This document shows positions 22,163 through 32,204 of a stretch of 64,000 bases of DNA, one piece after another (position 1 is the stretch's first letter; the number at the start of each line of letters is the position of its first letter). The translations under genes and the position numbers were made by a program. The DNA comes from Entophlyctis helioformis (taxonomy: Eukaryota > Chytridiomycota > Chytridiomycetes > Chytridiales > Chytriomycetaceae). The notes below the pieces were generated by a model. It did not search any database, was not told the DNA's origin, and saw only the letters and a program-made list of their open reading frames with translations. The stretch spans positions 1 to 64,000 of the forward strand of contig JAHLKH010000039.1 of the NCBI GenBank assembly GCA_025526915.1, given 5' to 3'.

Positions 22163-22570
22163 ATGCGGGTGGCGACCATGTCTGCGATGCTCTTGCCAGG
22201 CACTGGCCCCGCAACGCCCATCACGCCCAGCACGCCCAGCACGCCTATTGCACACGCCATTCCCATTCCCATTGCCGCCGTCGCCGCCGCCGCCGCCATC
22301 AACGACAGCCCAGCATCATACCCGCAGACATCGCCGGCGCAGAAGCTCCACGCCAGCCGCCCGTCCAGGACGGCATGGGCAACCGCATGGACCGCATCGC
22401 CCGCAGCGCAGCTGGCCGTGTCGCCCGTCGGCTGCCACACGTCGGGCGACGCTGCGGAAGGCATCGAGGTGCTCCCCGGCGGTGCACAGCCCGCCGTCAC
22501 CCCGCTGCACGGGCCGTCCAAAATCGCCGCGGCCGTGTTCCTCATCATGGCAACGTCGTTTCTGTTCTGA
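22163..22570 (+). CDS. small surface protein with C-terminal hydrophobic anchor
   Basis: A 135-residue frame that is rich in Ala, Pro, Ser and Thr. Its last residues, GPSKIAAAVFLIMATSFLF, closely resemble the tail SSKAAIAIFIVALTAFAF of the Cys-rich gene ending at 24788. Such a tail fits a GPI-attachment signal or tail anchor. AATAAA follows at about 22591. A classical signal peptide is not obvious; the N-terminus has a hydrophobic AHAIPIPIAAVAAAAA segment instead. A competing minus-strand frame (22111-22578) is open but lacks comparable features. No domain recognised. Confidence 0.45.
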   Translation: MRVATMSAMLLPGTGPATPITPSTPSTPIAHAIPIPIAAVAAAAAINDSPASYPQTSPAQKLHASRPSRTAWATAWTASPAAQLAVSPVGCHTSGDAAEGIEVLPGGAQPAVTPLHGPSKIAAAVFLIMATSFLF

Positions 22571-22806
22571 GCCATCACGACACCACCCTTGAATAAACAA
22601 AGTCGTCCTGGCCTGACACCGTCGTGTGGTCTGTGAGTCGTTCAGAGTCACGACTCCCTGTGCGTCCATGTGTCAGTGTGCACGCGTGTGCGTGTGTCAG
22701 TGTAGAAGGCGGGTGGCCGGTGGCTGGTAGTCGGACACAGAGGCGCAACCCAGTCGCCAAATCGAAGCGCCACGACACCCAGCATGGCGCGCCACACGCG
22801 CGACGC

Positions 22807-22812
22807 TATAAA
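22807..22812 (+). promoter_or_regulatory. TATA box of the RG-repeat protein gene
   Basis: TATAAA lies 70 bp upstream of the ATG at 22877, followed by a C/A-rich leader. The spacing resembles the TATA elements at 33551 and 54773. Confidence 0.65.
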
Positions 22813-22876
22813 GGTGCGCGCCAACACCACCGTCCCCCTCAACCCAACCGACCCACACACAACCCACACACACAAC

Positions 22877-24031
22877 ATGTACTTTCACTCTCTGTTTCTG
22901 GCCGTCTCGACGCTCGCCATCTCGGGTGCACACGGACTGCTGCTTCCTGCCCAGCATGGCAACGGACTGAGCGCGCGCGGATACGTCACCGCGGGCGAGA
23001 GTGCACAGGCCGTCGCGGCCATGGCGGCAACACTCGTCAAGCGCCAGGACTCGATTTTCTTGGACGACAGCGCTCCGGCTGACGTTGGCGGCGCCGAGGC
23101 GGCGAACGCTGGTGCTGATGCTGATGCTGGTGCTGGTGCTGGTGCTGGTGCTGGTGCTGGTGCTGGTGCTGGTGCTGGTGCTGGTGCTGGTGCTGGTGCT
23201 GGTGCTGGTGCTGGTGCTGGTGCGGCAAATGCCGAGGATGGCGCCGAGAATGACGCCGAGAATGACGCCGAGAATGACGCCGAGGATGCCGCCGAGGGTG
23301 CCGCCGAGGGTGCTGCCGAGGGTGCTGCCGAGGGTGGCCAGGGCAAGATCAACAAGGAAACTGGTGCCGGTGCCGGTGCTGGTGGCCAAGGTCGTGGCCA
23401 AGGTCGCGGAAAGGGTCAAGGCCGCGCTGCAAGTGCTGGTGCAAACGCAGGCGGTGCTGCTGGCCAAGGACGTGGCCAGGGACGCGGCCAGGGACGTGGT
23501 CGAGGACGTGGTCAAGGACGCGTTGTGATCGCAGGCGGTGCGGGCGGTGCCGGTGGTGTCGCTGCTGGTGGTGCCGCTGCCGGTAACGATCAGGCTGTCG
23601 TCGTTGGTGCTGGTGCCGGTGCTGGCGCTGGTGGCCAAGGTCGTGGCCAAGGTCGCGGAAAGGGTCAAGGCCGCGCTGCAAGTGCTGGTGCAAACGCAGG
23701 CGGTGCTGCTGGCCAAGGACGTGGCCAGGGACGCGGCCAGGGACGTGGTCGAGGACGTGGTCAAGGACGCGTTGTGATCGCAGGCGGTGCGGGCGGTGCC
23801 GGTGGTGTCGCTGCTGGTGGTGCCGCTGCCGGTAACGATCAGGCTGTCGTCGTTGGTGCTGGTGCCGGTGCTGCTGGTCAAGGTCGTGGCCAACGTCGCG
23901 GAAAGGGTCAAGGACGCGCTGCAAGTGCTGGTGCAAACGCAGGCGGTGCTGCTGCCGGTGACGATGAGGCTGCTTCCGGTGACGATCAGGCTGCTGCTGG
24001 CAACGGCCAGGGACGCGGCACGGACGACTAG
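22877..24031 (+). CDS. secreted Gly/Ala- and Arg/Gly-repeat protein
   Basis: A 384-residue frame starting at ATG 22877. The start is chosen because it gives a clear signal peptide (MYFHSLFLAVSTLAISGAHG) and follows a TATA box and leader. At about residue 55 an LVKRQD site looks like a Kex2-type dibasic cleavage point. Next come a (GA)n stretch encoded by a hexanucleotide array, an acidic AEND/AEGA region, and then two full copies and one shortened copy of an 83-residue unit. Each unit has a GRGQGRGxGQGR block followed by a GGAGGAGG linker and NDQAVVVG. Likely an extracellular or wall-associated, intrinsically disordered protein; RG-rich tracts can bind polyanions. The stop at 24029-24031 is only 10 bp before the ATG of the next gene. 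Confidence 0.75.
   Translation: MYFHSLFLAVSTLAISGAHGLLLPAQHGNGLSARGYVTAGESAQAVAAMAATLVKRQDSIFLDDSAPADVGGAEAANAGADADAGAGAGAGAGAGAGAGAGAGAGAGAGAGAGAGAANAEDGAENDAENDAENDAEDAAEGAAEGAAEGAAEGGQGKINKETGAGAGAGGQGRGQGRGKGQGRAASAGANAGGAAGQGRGQGRGQGRGRGRGQGRVVIAGGAGGAGGVAAGGAAAGNDQAVVVGAGAGAGAGGQGRGQGRGKGQGRAASAGANAGGAAGQGRGQGRGQGRGRGRGQGRVVIAGGAGGAGGVAAGGAAAGNDQAVVVGAGAGAAGQGRGQRRGKGQGRAASAGANAGGAAAGDDEAASGDDQAAAGNGQGRGTDD
23108..23222 (+). repeat. (GGTGCT)n hexanucleotide array
   Basis: About 18 units of GGTGCT, with two early GATGCT variants, encode the (GA)n stretch. Such arrays change length by slippage. Confidence 0.95.
23380..23990 (+). repeat. 249-bp tandem repeat (two full copies plus a shorter third)
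   Basis: The AAAGGGTCAAGG landmark occurs at 23410, 23659 and 23902, giving steps of 249 and 243 bp. The first two copies are almost identical. Confidence 0.9.
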
Positions 24032-24041
24032 GTGGTGTGCG

Positions 24042-24788
24042 ATGCTCCCAATGAAGTATCCCGTTGAAATTTTGCGGCTGTGCACTTGCCTTGGAATCGA
24101 CATGGCTGTACTGGCGAGCATCACCAGCGCCGACACCTTCTGCCTGGCCGTGCCCGCGGGCTTCGTTGCTGGCCAGCCGGCGCTGGCGCAGTGCACGACG
24201 GGCGACGCTGCGGGCAGCAGCCTGCCGCGCGGCTTTGTGACGTCCGCCCACGTGGTGCACAGCGACCTGTTCGTGCAGGTCACTGGCGCCATCGACGCCG
24301 CTGCCGCCGGCTGGAAGGCGACCGACCGCAACATCTTCTACGACGAGTTCACTGTGAGTCTGTCTGTGTGTGTGTAGCTGCTCCTCCTCCTAGTGCGACG
24401 GCACAGACTAACCGTCCATCCGTCGCTGCTCCTGCTGCAGGGCTCGTGCGCAGGATACCCGCACTACATCCAGCTGCTGTCGTCCACCACCAACACATTC
24501 TGCCTGCGCTGCTGTGCAACCGCCGAGGCGTGCAATCTGTCCGACTCGAGCGAGTGCCCGTCGCTCGTCCCCGGCGAGTACGGCCCTGGATTCACCGAGT
24601 CGACGGCAAGCGGCGCGGTGCACGTGGTCGGCGACGCCGTTGTCGAGGCGGCCGCCGAGGCCAGCATGGAGGTCAAGGCCGTCGCAGATCTGAAGCTCAA
24701 ACTGGCCGAGTCCAACGTCACGTCGTCGGCATCGTCCAAGGCGGCCATCGCCATCTTCATCGTCGCTCTCACGGCGTTTGCGTTCTGA
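24042..24788 (+). CDS. Cys-rich secreted/GPI-type protein, copy 1
   Basis: Exons 24042-24353 and 24441-24788 join in phase (GTGAGT donor, CTGCAG acceptor) for about 219 residues; ATG 24051 and 24102 are alternatives. The core has ITSADTFCLAVPAG, LPRGFVTSAHVVHSDLFVQV, the Cys cluster FCLRCC and then SLVPGEYGPG. This pattern belongs to an uncharacterised secreted family widespread in fungi (ITDxxxFC ... GFIxxAH ... YVQVTG ... FCxRCC ... VIPGDY). The C-terminus SSKAAIAIFIVALTAFAF is a probable GPI or anchor signal. The N-terminus is only weakly signal-like, so an unseen 5' exon is possible. Positions about 24127-24597 are nearly identical to 33648-34133 in the second copy, intron included. Confidence 0.65.
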
Positions 24789-24891
24789 AAAGCGCCATGA
24801 ACGCTACCTGCACAGCCCCTCCGTATGTCTGTTACCTGCTCGCTGTACCCATCCAACTATAGCTATAGATTTTACATCATCAACGGCACTG

Positions 24892-26095
24892 TCATTGGTT
24901 TGGTGCCCTGCCCTGCCCTTCTACTTCTTGGTGCTGCTGTGCCTCCTGCGCCAGTGTCGCCTGGGCAGCTTCTGCCAATGTCAGCGCCTGCACGGCCTGC
25001 GCGACTTGGTCAACTTGGTCGGCCTGTAATGGTGGCGCAGATCCGCCCCGTCCAGATCCAGCTGCAACGCCAGCCAGCGATCCCTCAGCAGGAGTTGCAG
25101 TTTCCGAGGGCGACGGCGAGGGTGACGGTGAGGGCGACGGCGACGGCATGCTTGATCGCTGCTTGACCTTTTTAGGCGGCTTGACAGGCGCCGGTGGCTG
25201 GAATCCTGCATCCAGCCCCAGCAGACCCTGCGGCGCCAGCAGCATCAGTCTGCGGAACCCAGGATACACGTCGCTCTCCAGCTTGGGGATCTCTGCCCGC
25301 GTGAATGCCTCGAGCACGTAGTCGGACACACGGTCCTTGTCGGACGGGCGGTCGATGCCCACGCGCACCCGCGCAAAGTCCTTGGTCCCGCCGAGCGATG
25401 AGATGATGGAGCGGATGCCGTTGTGGCCACTGCCGTGGATCATGGGCCGCTGTCAGTGGCCATGCCGTCTGCGTTGGACGCAGCGAGGCTGCCGGCGACT
25501 TACTTGGCACTGCCGCCGTACTTGACGCCGAGACTGCCGAGCCGCCTGTCCAGATCGTCGTGCACAATGATGCAGTCGCCGGGCTGCAGGTTCAGGCGCT
25601 TGACTGCCGCCGAGGATCCACGAGCCACGATCCACGAGCCACGAGCCGCGAACGGGCAGGTGCACACGTCAGCACGCCGAGCACGCTGGGCATGGAGCAG
25701 CAACACACGCGGCACTCACGGGCTTTGCTGACGGCAATGCCGTTGACGTTCATGAACTCCTTGGGCTTGAGAAACGTGACTCGTCTGGCCCATGCGTGCA
25801 GGCCGCTGCCGTCGCCGCTGCCGTCGCTGCCATTGCCGCCATTGCCCGGCGAGCCGCTTCTCGAGCCCGCGCTGGGGCCGGCCGACGCAGCAAGCACACG
25901 GCGCGCAGCGGTCGAGTCCAGCTCGACGTCGACGGTCCAGCCGCCCGAGGCCTTGTCGAGCCTCCATGAGTTCGGGCCGGCGAGGGTGGCGACGAGGTCG
26001 TCCAGCACCATCATGCCGACCGAGTGGCGGGTCTTTGGGTGCGTGTAGTTGCCCAGCCCGACCACGAGCACCGGCGTCAGTTGGCGCATCGCCAT
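24892..26095 (-). CDS. PTH1: peptidyl-tRNA hydrolase (bacterial-type Pth)
   Basis: Three exons chain in phase: 26095-25720, 25603-25504, 25429-24892, about 337 residues. The enzyme cleaves peptidyl-tRNAs released from stalled ribosomes; the bacterial-type form in eukaryotes is commonly mitochondrial. Signatures are [20 protein letters not shown] (catalytic His of the TRHxVG motif), [12 protein letters not shown] (substrate-binding Asn), VHDDLD (Asp) and, across the third exon join, the GHNG motif in the place expected for family members. A Ser/Gly-rich insert of about 30 residues precedes FLKP, and a C-terminal tail of about 100 residues with a (PS)n run and an Ala/Gln coiled segment is extra to the ~190-residue family core. 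The start ATG 26095 gives the shortest possible leader; a mitochondrial presequence is not evident. Confidence 0.85.
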
Positions 26096-26293
26096 TTCCA
26101 CGGGATTGTGAGGGAAAGTGCACAACGAGGCGTGCCAACCGCGGCTGCGCGGGCAGCAGGCGGCAGACGCAACACAGTGACCAAGGCCGGATCGCTGATC
26201 GTGGCTGGCACGCAACAGCTGCATCTCACGGCTGGAGATGCACACACAACGATGCAGACGGCACAAACGTGCGGATTCATTCAGAGAGCCGCG

Positions 26294-26376
26294 AAAGCGA
26301 GCGATAAAGGTCGAAAAAGCGAGCGATAAAGGTTGAGAAAGCGAGCGATAAAGGTCGAAAAAGCGAGCGATAAAAG
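26294..26376. repeat. 22-bp tandem repeat upstream of the PTH gene
   Basis: GCGAGCGATAAA recurs at 26297, 26319, 26341 and 26363, exactly 22 bp apart. It lies in the 324-bp gap between the PTH start and the end of the helicase gene; the rest of the gap shows nothing recognisable. Confidence 0.85.
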
Positions 26377-26419
26377 GGAGACCGAACGAGATGGGCGTCG
26401 TGGCCGTGCGGGCCATGGA

Positions 26420-27851
26420 TCACAAATGGAGACGGGCGGGAGTTAACTTGAGAGTGATCGGCTTGGGAATCGCAAAGCGGATGTTGCTGGGATGCGAGAC
26501 GCGCGAGGCCGCAGTGTACAGAATGCCGTGATCACGGAGTCTTGACGGCAGATCGACACCGACACGCTTGAGTTGCAGACCCTGTGACTCGTGAATCGTC
26601 ATGGCGAAGCCGAGCTTGAACGGGAGATTGTATAACGAGATCATCCGATTACGACAGCCTGCAACGCCACAGGGTGTTTGATCTCCAGTGTCAATGTGGA
26701 TCACTTCGCCCGTGTTTTCGATCTCAGCCACAAAGTGCGTGCTGCTGGAGACGCTCTTGACGATCAGGCGAGTGCCTTTGCACAGCATGAAAAGATCGCT
26801 GACATTTTGCGTCAGGACGAGCGGCATGCCCGCCTTCATGGTCAGGGGCCACCCCAACTCTGTAGTTTGGCTTGCAGGCATCCCATGGAGCGAACGGTAC
26901 ATGATGCTGTTGATCAGTTCCGCAGTGTACTTTAACTCTGTCAGAATTAGACGGCCATTCATCCATCCGTTTTTGGCAGCATTGTCGTTGAATTTGGGGA
27001 ACACAAAGTCGACGAGCCCTTCGGTGGACGGCTTGATGCGCAGACGTGCTGGCAGTCGAAAGTTGGAATCCTTGTCGCCGTCAGCGTTGCTAGTCAGCCA
27101 CTCGGCGTAGTCGCGGCCTACTTCGTCGTCCTCGCTGATGCGACGGCTGCCCTCAAGACGAAAGTGTACAAGCTTGGAAAAGAGCGGCGAATTGCTGATG
27201 GTCGCGTCAGAAACGTCCTCGTCAGAGCCCCACGGAACAATTGGCAGTATCTGGCGGAAATCGCCTGCCATGACGACAGCCTGCACATGGAGACAGTGTC
27301 AGACGAATGGTGTGGTCATGGCAGTTTAGCAGCAATCACACACACACCTTGCCTCCAAACAAGACGTTCTTTCTGGTAAGACTAATGAGCTCAGAATTCA
27401 GGGTGTGCATGAGGCTGCAACTGAGCATGGCAGCCTGGTCGATCACGATGATGTCTGTCTTTTTAATGAGAGAACGCATGCTATCCGAGCGAAGACTGAA
27501 CGCGTTGGTTTTGATAGCTTCTTCGCCTGGTCTTTTGGGCTCGCTCAAAGGCACACGGAAACGCGAATGGAACGTCGTGCCGCCTTTCAGAAGGCTTGCC
27601 GCTGCGCCGGTCATCGCGACGGCAACTGCTTCGTGGCCATCACGAGCGGCTTGCGAAAGGATGGCGTTGAGAGTGAAGGTCTTGCCGGAGCCTGCTGGGC
27701 CGTCGATAAAGGCCGCAAAGGGTCTGGACTGAGCCACGGCGCTCATCACCTCATCCACAACCTCTTGCTGCGACGGGTGCAGTACATTCTCAGTGCTGTG
27801 GTGTTGGCGTTGACATTGGTGTTGGTTTGGTTTTGGCGATGCGAGACACAA
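26420..27851 (-). pseudogene. PIF1-like helicase, N-terminally incomplete and with altered Walker B
   Basis: Two exons, 27851-27348 and 27280-26420 (GTGTGT donor, GTGCAG acceptor), give about 455 residues. Helicase motifs in order: Walker A GPAGSGKT, Walker B IIVIDQAAML, motif III GDFRQILPIV, motif V AMTIHESQGLQL and motif VI LYTAASRV, matching the PIF1/RRM3 superfamily (also the helicase part of Helitrons). The frame has no ATG before the first motif block and is open only to about 27915, so the N-terminus is missing or in an unseen exon. The Walker B acidic pair reads Asp-Gln (GAC CAG) instead of Asp-Glu, which should abolish ATP hydrolysis. No Helitron Rep domain lies nearby. Probably a decayed gene or element-derived copy. 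Confidence 0.7.
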
Positions 27852-27921
27852 TGCGAGCAGGCGGACTGTCGCCGTTCGGACGCTGAAACCTCGCAGGCGA
27901 TGGTCGAGTTGCCTCGCTCCT

Positions 27922-28793
27922 CAGTTCAAGCTGGTTGAATCTGGCTACGAGTGAGTCGCTCATCGGTCGTGCGCGGGCAGTCGAGTGTTTGTTGTTGTGG
28001 AAAGACGTGGCATTGATAAAGCATGGTCCGGCATCTGTGCTTTGGTCGCGTCTGTGTGACGCGGATTACACAAATGATCAAGCAATGCGCGCAACGATAA
28101 GCCGCTCCAGTTTGACAGCTGTGGCAGCCTGAAGGCACGCCTTGCTGCAACTGCGACAGATCTGTCGGGCAGTGCTTTGTCGATGTGTCGATGTGGCACA
28201 TTGCGTCTGCAGAGCATCTGAGCCGTATGGCAGGCCAGTCTGGTCTTGACGGCACGGATTGATGGCTGCATCAGACAAGGTGCAGCAGCCTCATTGTGCT
28301 GCACACCGGCTTCTCATATGTCAACGTTGCACTGTCCCAGGCTCTTTGTGACGATGGATTCTTTGGTCTGTGCGGCTGTCTGGCTGGCCGGTATCTGCAT
28401 CTTGCTGCACTCGCAGACGCCACGGCTGCACATCGCAGCATTGCCGAGTGCCTCGAGTTCTGCAAGCAGACCATTCCCACATGGCGATCAATGAATGGAT
28501 GCGTGCGATGGATTCACAGGCCAAGAGAGAGCGTGTGTGCAGTGTGCCAGTGGCTGCTCGTGTACTGTCGGCTGTTGCAGTTGCAGTTGCCTTCAGCTGG
28601 CCAACTTGGCATCGCATGGCTTGGCAGGCAAAGAGCATCTGGCTGTGCCATTGCTGTTCTTGTGGATCGTGTTCCATGCCTGCGAGCCCGTGTTCGATGC
28701 CTGCAAGTCCATGCCCTTGCTGGCACGATCGCCCATCTCAAGCCTTGACCAACAGCCACCAACAGCCGCCAACGCACTGGGCATTCGCGAGCC
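27922..28793. other. long intergenic stretch
   Basis: About 870 bp between the helicase remnant and UBR7. Minus-strand frames at 27960-28304 contain scattered Cys/His residues but no family pattern. I see no gene here that I can support. Confidence 0.4.
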
Positions 28794-30595
28794 ATGGCCA
28801 AGATGGCCAATGCAGACGCAGATGCAGACGCAGACACCGAGACGCTGACGGCCGTCGAGTTCCTGGCGCGGCAGACGCAGCTGGAGGCAGCGGCCGCCGA
28901 GGCTCTGCCCGACGACTTTTCCGTGTGCTCGTTCAGCCAGGGTCGGTTGGCTTGCCTGTCTGCCATGCGTGTGTATCTGCGTGTCTGCGCATCTGTCTGG
29001 CTGCTGACACGGCCCGTGTGGATGCCTGGCAGGGTACGTGGTGCAGCGGGTGTACTCGTGCCGCACGTGCTCGCTGGCAGCCGGCCGGCCCGTCGGCGTC
29101 TGCTACAGCTGCTTGTGAATGTGCTGCCTGTGCGTGTGCTGCCTGTCTGTATGTCCAGACCTGCCGGACATTGACCGTCTGTGTGCCTGCCATGCATCGG
29201 GCCATGCGCCGTGTCCTGCCGCCGCCAGCGTCTCGGTGAGTTGCAGCATGCGCTGTGCCGTCCTGCGTGTGCACAGCAGCACTGACCCGCTCGCACGCAC
29301 GCACGCACGCCCCCTGCCGCCAGTGCCACACCACGCACCATGCCGTCGAGCTGTTTGAGCGCAGACACTTTCGGTGCGTCGCTCGCCACTTGCACTTGCA
29401 CTGCGACAGAAGCGACTGCACCACGCAGCTCAGCTCACCCAGCAAGTGCACTGCGACAGATGCGACTGCGGCACGCTGCGCAACGCATCCCACAGATGCG
29501 AGCTGGACAGCGCCAGGACCAAGGCCGACCAGACCAACGCAGAGAACAAGTACAACCACAACTTTGACGGCATCTTTTGTGTCTGCAACCAAGTGTACGA
29601 TCCAGACTCGGAGACGTCGGCCATGTTCCAGTGTGTCATGTGCCAGGACTGGCTGCACGACCGGTGCATCCCCGACGTGCGTGGCTCGCATCCACCTTGC
29701 ACCTTGCACTCTGCATCATCCGCCTTGCATACTGCCCTTCCATCGATGCTGACACTGGCATGGCCGTTGGACAGTTGCCAGACGAAGACGAGTTTGACGA
29801 GTTTATCTGCAAGGCGTGCGTGGCAGAGTATCCGTTCCTGGCGCAGTACGACCCAGACGGCACTCTGGGCATGTTTGTCCGACGCGACACGAACGCGACC
29901 GACACGGCAGCTGCAGTCAATGCCAATGGAAAGCGCGCACTGGGTGTGGAAACGGCCGATCCAGCGCCAGTCTGTCCGTTGGCATCTGCTTCGGGCTCCA
30001 CAGCCAAGGCGGATGCCACTCCGCGGTACCTGTTTTGCCGAGAGGACTGGCGGTCGCATCTGTGCCGGTGCGACACGTGCCTCGCAATGTACAGCAAGAG
30101 CGGCATTGAGTATTTGGTGCACAAGATGAAGGTGTACGAGCCGCCCAAGGACGAGAGCGCAGGTCGGTGGTCTGAGCCTGTGTATCAATGCCACGCAGCA
30201 TGGACTGACTGCCGTGCTATATGCAGGCGACTCGTTGCTAGATGCAGGCATGAAGCAGCTGGACCGTGTCGACCGTGTGCAGGCCATCAATGGCAAGACT
30301 GCCTTGTGAGCATGGTGCATTGCGGAGCCTGGCTTGCTGACGATCATTGGCTGGTATGCAGGCGTGCACGCGTACAACAGGCTCAAGGACAGGCTCATGG
30401 GGTTCCTGCGCACGTTTGGAGGTACATCCAGACTGTGCGATGCAAGCCTTGCCTGCTGGTGGTTGTTGACAGCGGCTCACACTGCGTTTGCTGCGACTGG
30501 CAGAGACAGGCAAGGTGGTCACCAAGGACGACATTGATGCGTTCTTTGCGGCACAGGCTGACGCTGAGCGCAAGAAGAAGCGAGTGCGCATGTGA
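28794..30595 (+). CDS. UBR7: UBR7-like protein (UBR box plus PHD finger)
   Basis: Nine exons fit: 28794-28941, 29033-29114, 29229-29235, 29324-29373, 29460-29676, 29775-30162, 30227-30305, 30381-30421, 30504-30595; 367 residues (human protein 425). The UBR box reads CSFSQGYVVQRVYSCRTCSL, then GVCYSCFVSCHTTHH and RRHFRCDCGT. The PHD finger follows with GIFCVCNQVY, MFQCVMCQDWLHDRC and ICKAC. The C-terminus (TGKVVTKDDIDAFFAAQ) matches the family end. UBR7 is a histone-linked E3/H2B-interacting protein in animals. The correct Cys-x2-Cys-x3-Cys-His spacing of the UBR box is obtained only if a 7-nt micro-exon (29229-29235) between a CAG acceptor and a GTGAGT donor is used. The 30305/30381 junction is less certain. 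Confidence 0.85.
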
Positions 30596-30810
30596 CGAGC
30601 CGACCGAGTGGTTGCAAGTGCGACGAGATGGAACGAGATGCAATGAGATGAGATGTATGGGATGCAATAGCAAACGCATAACATTACATTGACTCTAAGA
30701 GAGCAGCGGACGGAAGGTGTACAACGAGAAAGAGGGAGAAAGAGGCATGCAAATACGACATGGGAAATGAAAAGCCAGATCCACCAGCCGCCAGCCAAAG
30801 CCTTGAGCGT

Positions 30811-31770
30811 CTAGAACGAGTCCACGTCTATGCGGTCGTCGTCAAAGGCCGTCATTGGCCCACGCAGCGAGTCCGAGACGGCCTTCTTCTGGCGGTACAA
30901 TGCAATGGCGGCCTCGCGGTCGCGGAGCAGCGCAATCCGCTCGGCACGCGGCATGCTCTTGAGCTTGCGCTTGCGTCCAACCTTGGCATGCTCGCCAGTC
31001 GCGTCCAGATCCAGCTCGGCAGCATCTGCTCGTGCAGCCGCCGCCTTGTGTCCGCTGTTGCTGCTGTTTGGGTCCGGATCCGAGTCCGAGCCGGCCGTGG
31101 ACGGACCCTTGGCAGCAGCCAGGATCGCAGCAGCCGCCGCAGCCGCCGACGCAGCCTTTGACGGCCGCTTGGCACCGGGAACAAACTCTTTGCGGTTCTT
31201 GGGCTGCGCAGTGATCTTGGGCGGCTCCTGGACGACCTGGCCAAACTTGACGTGGTCCTTGAGGCGCCTCTCGACGTCGCCCTCGTCCGAGTCGTTGCCG
31301 TTCCTGGACGCGGCCTTGGCGGCCTTGGCCTTGGTCTTGCGCTCCTGCATCCACTGCTTGCGCTTCTGGAACTTGTTTGTGGCGACCTTGGCCGTGCGGT
31401 TGAGCTCCTCGCGCAGCCGCTTGTCGGCGCTGTCGATCTCAAACAGCAGCGCCTTGGCCTTTTGGAGGCCGCTCTGCGCCTTGGCCTGCGACGGCGGTTG
31501 TGTGTGTGCAGCAGGAGCAGCACCAGGAGCAGCCGAGCCGGGCTTGCCGCCTGCACGGCTCTGCTTGCGGCGGGTGTTCTTGGCAGCCAGCCGCTCGGCA
31601 GCAGCCTTTGCGTCGGCGCTGTCGGCCCGCTTCTTGGCCATCTTGGCGTCCATGCGCTGCACCAGACGCAGCGTCTCTCTGTACTTGCGCGGGAATCCCT
31701 GCGAGGCCGTGCCCTGGTCCTTGTCGTTGGGCTCGCGGGCGGCGTCCTTTGGCTTGCGAGACTTGCCCAT
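30811..31770 (-). CDS. CCDC137: CCDC137-like nuclear/nucleolar basic protein
   Basis: A single-exon frame of 319 residues from ATG 31770, very rich in Lys, Arg and Ala. The central helix KFQKRKQWMQERKTKAKAAK and the following RRLKDHVKFGQVVQEPPKIT resemble the conserved core of the CCDC137 family (basic coiled coil then KFGEVVxxPPxLTxxP). It is likely nucleolar and involved in ribosome biogenesis or RNA metabolism by family association. The C-terminus RERI-type helix ALYRQKKAVSDSLRG ends in an acidic FDDDRIDVDSF. A short gene starts divergently 134 bp away at 31904. Confidence 0.65.
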   Translation of the reverse strand: MGKSRKPKDAAREPNDKDQGTASQGFPRKYRETLRLVQRMDAKMAKKRADSADAKAAAERLAAKNTRRKQSRAGGKPGSAAPGAAPAAHTQPPSQAKAQSGLQKAKALLFEIDSADKRLREELNRTAKVATNKFQKRKQWMQERKTKAKAAKAASRNGNDSDEGDVERRLKDHVKFGQVVQEPPKITAQPKNRKEFVPGAKRPSKAASAAAAAAAILAAAKGPSTAGSDSDPDPNSSNSGHKAAAARADAAELDLDATGEHAKVGRKRKLKSMPRAERIALLRDREAAIALYRQKKAVSDSLRGPMTAFDDDRIDVDSF

Positions 31771-31903
31771 TGTGGATGCAGTTGGATGGATGGATGCAGT
31801 TGGATGAATGGTTGCCGTGAAGCAGAAAGCGGGATTTCGGAGGTTTTTTCTTTGTGCTTGCAACTCCATCTGAACATCAACGACCGGACAACCGGACGAC
31901 AAC

Positions 31904-32196
31904 ATGGACAACAACGACCAAGGCAATGCTGGTAAGCGCATCCTGCTGTGGCCTCCACGTCCTGCATGTGCCTTGCTGCACGGTGCTCGCTTGCCGAGTG
32001 TTGCCTGCTGCCTGCTGCCGCTGTTGCCAGACAACGTGCGCACTCTGCAATCTGTCTCACACCCCGTGTCTCACACCACCTGCCATGTCTCACAGGTCCC
32101 AACGACGGCAACCAGCTGCTAGCTGGCCTCATTGCGGCCTTTCTGGCCAATATCGGCGCTGCCTGGGCCAACGGTGTGGCCAGGCTGGCTTGTTGA
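31904..32196 (+). CDS. possible 42-residue two-exon membrane peptide
   Basis: Exons 31904-31931 and 32096-32196 join in phase (GTAAGC donor, CACAG acceptor) to give a 42-residue product with a hydrophobic core LLAGLIAAFLANIGAAWANG. Good splice signals and a divergent position beside CCDC137 speak for it; its small size and lack of a known relative against it. Confidence 0.35.
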
Positions 32197-32204
32197 CTGC
32201 GCGC

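Noticed and set aside
22697..24334. 545-residue minus-strand frame rich in Ser/Thr across the RG-repeat gene
   Set aside because: It is the mirror of the GGTGCT and GGTCGTGGCC repeats, which leave all frames open; the plus strand has the TATA box, signal peptide and Kex2-type site.
27926..28304. Cys/His-containing minus-strand frames as a possible helicase N-terminus or zinc finger
   Set aside because: Cys spacing fits no known finger and no splice path to the helicase frame was found.
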